Shown piece by piece: positions 22,893-24,581 of a stretch of 24,581 nucleotides of DNA (its first letter is position 1; each line of letters starts with the position of its first letter). The notes beneath the pieces are model-generated. The model searched no databases. It was not told the origin of the DNA and worked only from the letters and a program-made list of their open reading frames with translations. Origin of the DNA: Lutibacter sp. (GTDB taxonomy: Bacteria; Bacteroidota; Bacteroidia; Flavobacteriales; Flavobacteriaceae); assembly GCA_003516285.1 (NCBI GenBank), contig DPCK01000130.1, positions 4,764-29,344 on the forward strand, read 5' to 3'. The position numbers and the translations under genes were made by a program.

Positions 22893-24192
22893 ATTTTGTT
22901 TTTCCCACAAAGTTCAACAAAACAAAGGAAATTATAAAGAAAATAGCCAAAAACAATACACTGAATTGCATTGAACCCGTCAAGCTAATTAACAAGCCAA
23001 AAACAATCATACCAAAAACAATGGCAATTTTTTCGGTGACATCATAAAAGCTGAAATAGGTTGCGTGGTCTTTTGTTTCGGGCAACAGTTTAGAATAAGT
23101 GGAACGCGATAAAGATTGTATGGCACCCATTACCATACCAATAAGCGCACCTAAACCGTAAAAATAATAAGAGACGTTTGGTTGGGATTTGTCCAATAAA
23201 AAGGCAATGCAACAAACCAATGCCCATATAAAAATGGTGATTTTTAAGGTTGTGATATTGCCAATCTTGGTAGAGATTCTTGAAAATAAAAACGCGCCAA
23301 AAATAGCGACAATTTGCACCAACAAAATAACCGCAATTAAATCCATTGTTGGCAATCCCAGTTCTTTGCTGCCAAAAATGCCCGCCATTAAAATAATGGT
23401 TTGCACACCCACACTGAACATAAAAAATGACATCAGGAAAAATTTTAATTCGGAATGTTGCTTCATTTCATCATAAACAACTTTAAGCTCTCGAAGACCT
23501 TTCCAAATAAAATCCTTTTGTGGTTTTCTGTCGTAAACATTGTTGGGCAAATAGCTGTAGGTTATTTGGGCAAATCCCAACCACCAAATTCCAACCAACA
23601 AAAAAGTAAAGCGAGAAGCTGCGGCTGCATTTGGCAACCCAAACATTTCCGGTTTATTGACCATCACCAAACTGAATAACAATAACAAAACAGAACCTGT
23701 ATAACCAAACATAAATCCTTTAGCGCTCACTTTATCCTGTTGTTCAGGATGTGCAATTTCGGGTAAAAAAGCATTGTAAAAAACAATGCTGCCCCAAAAA
23801 CCGATACTGGCAAAAACGGTAAAAACCAAGCCTACCCATAGTGTTTTTTCTCCTTCAAAAAAGTACAAACCCATCACCGAAAAAGATCCCAGAAAACAAA
23901 AGAATTTTAGAAATTTCAATTTATTTCCAGTATAATCGGCAATACCAGATAGGATTGGCGACATAAACGCAACCAATAAAAAGGAGAATGCGAGCGTATA
24001 ATCGTATAAAGTTGTGGCATTCCATTGCGTTCCCAAAAAATTTATTTGGCCATTAACCGATGCAAATGATTCGGTTAAACTACTGTAATATATAGGAAAA
24101 ACAGCCGTGGCAATGACCAATGAATAAGCTGAATTTGCCCAATCGTAAAACGCCCAGGCATTGATGAGTTTCTTGTCTCCTCTTTTTAGCAT
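22882..24192 (-). CDS. MFS transporter, UMF1/Atg22-like family
   Basis: A 436-residue, 12-helix major-facilitator protein. The start is taken as ATG 24192 (MLKRGDKKLINAWAFYDWAN), because the longer frame starts at TTG and reads through the terminator hairpin. The AFYDWANSAYSLVI motif close to the N-terminus is diagnostic for the UMF1 family related to yeast Atg22, which exports amino acids from vacuoles; bacterial substrates are mostly unknown. Another conserved block is GLGALIGMVMGAIQSLSRSTYSKLLP. The ATG lies directly after the T-run of the M48 gene's terminator, so the 5' leader must be very short or come from read-through. It overlaps the oxidase gene downstream by 11 bp. Confidence 0.85.
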   Translation of the reverse strand: MLKRGDKKLINAWAFYDWANSAYSLVIATAVFPIYYSSLTESFASVNGQINFLGTQWNATTLYDYTLAFSFLLVAFMSPILSGIADYTGNKLKFLKFFCFLGSFSVMGLYFFEGEKTLWVGLVFTVFASIGFWGSIVFYNAFLPEIAHPEQQDKVSAKGFMFGYTGSVLLLLFSLVMVNKPEMFGLPNAAAASRFTFLLVGIWWLGFAQITYSYLPNNVYDRKPQKDFIWKGLRELKVVYDEMKQHSELKFFLMSFFMFSVGVQTIILMAGIFGSKELGLPTMDLIAVILLVQIVAIFGAFLFSRISTKIGNITTLKITIFIWALVCCIAFLLDKSQPNVSYYFYGLGALIGMVMGAIQSLSRSTYSKLLPETKDHATYFSFYDVTEKIAIVFGMIVFGLLISLTGSMQFSVLFLAIFFIISFVLLNFVGKTKYVQ

Positions 24193-24193
24193 A

Positions 24194-24223
24194 AAAAAAC
24201 CGTTCTGAAAATTCAGAACGGTT
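24194..24223 (-). terminator. Rho-independent terminator of the M48 peptidase gene
   Basis: A 12-bp perfect inverted repeat (24198-24209 and 24212-24223), with T7 following on the minus strand, ends the gene that stops at 24273. It shares the 16-bp core TTCTGAAAATTCAGAA with the terminator at 19493-19528. The next start codon (ATG 24192-24190) touches its T-run. Confidence 0.85.
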
Positions 24224-24272
24224 GACAATATACTATAAATATTTTTTTTATTCTAAAATAAAACCATTTTAA

Positions 24273-24581
24273 CTATTGCGCATTGTATTTTTTTGCTTCA
24301 GCAATGGCCGTTGGCATATAGGCTTTTAAGTTTTTTATTCTTGTTTCATTAGAAGGGTGTGTACTTAAAAATTCTGGTGGCGCTCCTCCTGTCGACATTT
24401 GGCCCATACGAATCCATACATTGATGGCTTCTTGCGGATTGTATCCTGCCATAGTCATAAATACCAATCCCAATTTATCAGCCTCTGTTTCGTGGGTTCT
24501 GCTGTAAGATAACATCCCAACCTGAGAACCGATACCATAAATGGTATTCCATAAATTTTGCGTTTTAGGATCTTTGTTGTT
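24273..24581 (-). CDS. M48-family metallopeptidase, C-terminal part
   Basis: The frame is open from the window edge to TAG at 24275-24273, giving 102 residues. It reads MLSYSRTHETEADKLGLVFM, with the conserved ExxxD segment that supplies the third zinc ligand (Glu of ETEAD) in M48 peptidases. It then has NPQEAINVWIRMGQM and FLSTHPSNETRIKNLKAYMP, the usual C-terminal STHPS..R motif. The HExxH motif and N-terminus are outside the window. In this family such proteins are often periplasmic lipoproteins involved in envelope protein quality control. An ATG at 24515 is internal and not the true start. Confidence 0.88.
   Translation of the reverse strand, partial: NNKDPKTQNLWNTIYGIGSQVGMLSYSRTHETEADKLGLVFMTMAGYNPQEAINVWIRMGQMSTGGAPPEFLSTHPSNETRIKNLKAYMPTAIAEAKKYNAQ

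Noticed and set aside
22893..22910. Longer N-terminus of the L-2-hydroxyglutarate oxidase from TTG
   Set aside because: ATG at 22892 gives the normal family start just before the FAD motif; the extension lies inside the MFS gene.
24193..24228. Longer N-terminus of the MFS protein from TTG
   Set aside because: The extra residues would be translated from a terminator hairpin; the family starts near LKRGDKKLINAWAFYDW.

Overview
The window is chromosomal DNA from a member of the Bacteroidota, most likely family Flavobacteriaceae. The evidence is the AT-rich sequence, promoters with a TAnnTTTG -7 element and no Shine-Dalgarno sites, a TonB receptor with a carboxypeptidase-regulatory-like N-domain, a DUF5020 outer-membrane protein, and GC-rich multi-hairpin intergenic repeats of a type I recall from flavobacterial genomes. 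No rRNA, tRNA, CRISPR array, transposase, integrase or phage gene was seen.

Layout, left to right. (1) 1-150 is the 3' end of an AI-2E-family transporter gene (+). (2) 301-5463 (all -) is a metal (probably zinc) homeostasis block, in transcription order: Fur-family regulator, P1B-2-type Zn/Cd/Pb ATPase, a frameshifted remnant of a DUF2892 gene, a small secreted His-rich protein, and a ZnuD-like TonB receptor. The last two have their own promoter, which sits inside the remnant. (3) 5836-12388 (all -) is an RND efflux operon: tolC-like, membrane-fusion protein, RND pump, a PII-like small protein translationally coupled to the pump, and an intact DUF2892 membrane protein. A near-perfect 36-bp palindrome precedes the promoter.

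(4) 12891-17964 (+) is a compact group 3d NAD-coupled [NiFe]-hydrogenase operon: hoxF with a NuoE-like N-domain, a single gene fusing hoxU and hoxY, hoxH, and the hoxW-type maturation protease overlapping hoxH. The hyp accessory genes are not in the window. (5) 18232-21517 holds nucleobase transport: uraA (+) faces, across a bidirectional terminator, an operon (-) of a Tsx-like DUF5020 outer-membrane protein and an AzgA-type purine permease. (6) 21690-24581 (-) holds L-2-hydroxyglutarate oxidase overlapping a UMF1/Atg22-like MFS gene, then the 3' end of an M48 peptidase gene.

The most notable items are the HoxU-HoxY fusion, the RND pump plus PII-like protein unit, the tolC operator with no local regulator gene, the decayed DUF2892 copy whose end now supplies promoter bases, and a small His-rich gene that appears to start at ATT. 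Most of the rest is ordinary flavobacterial housekeeping and transport.
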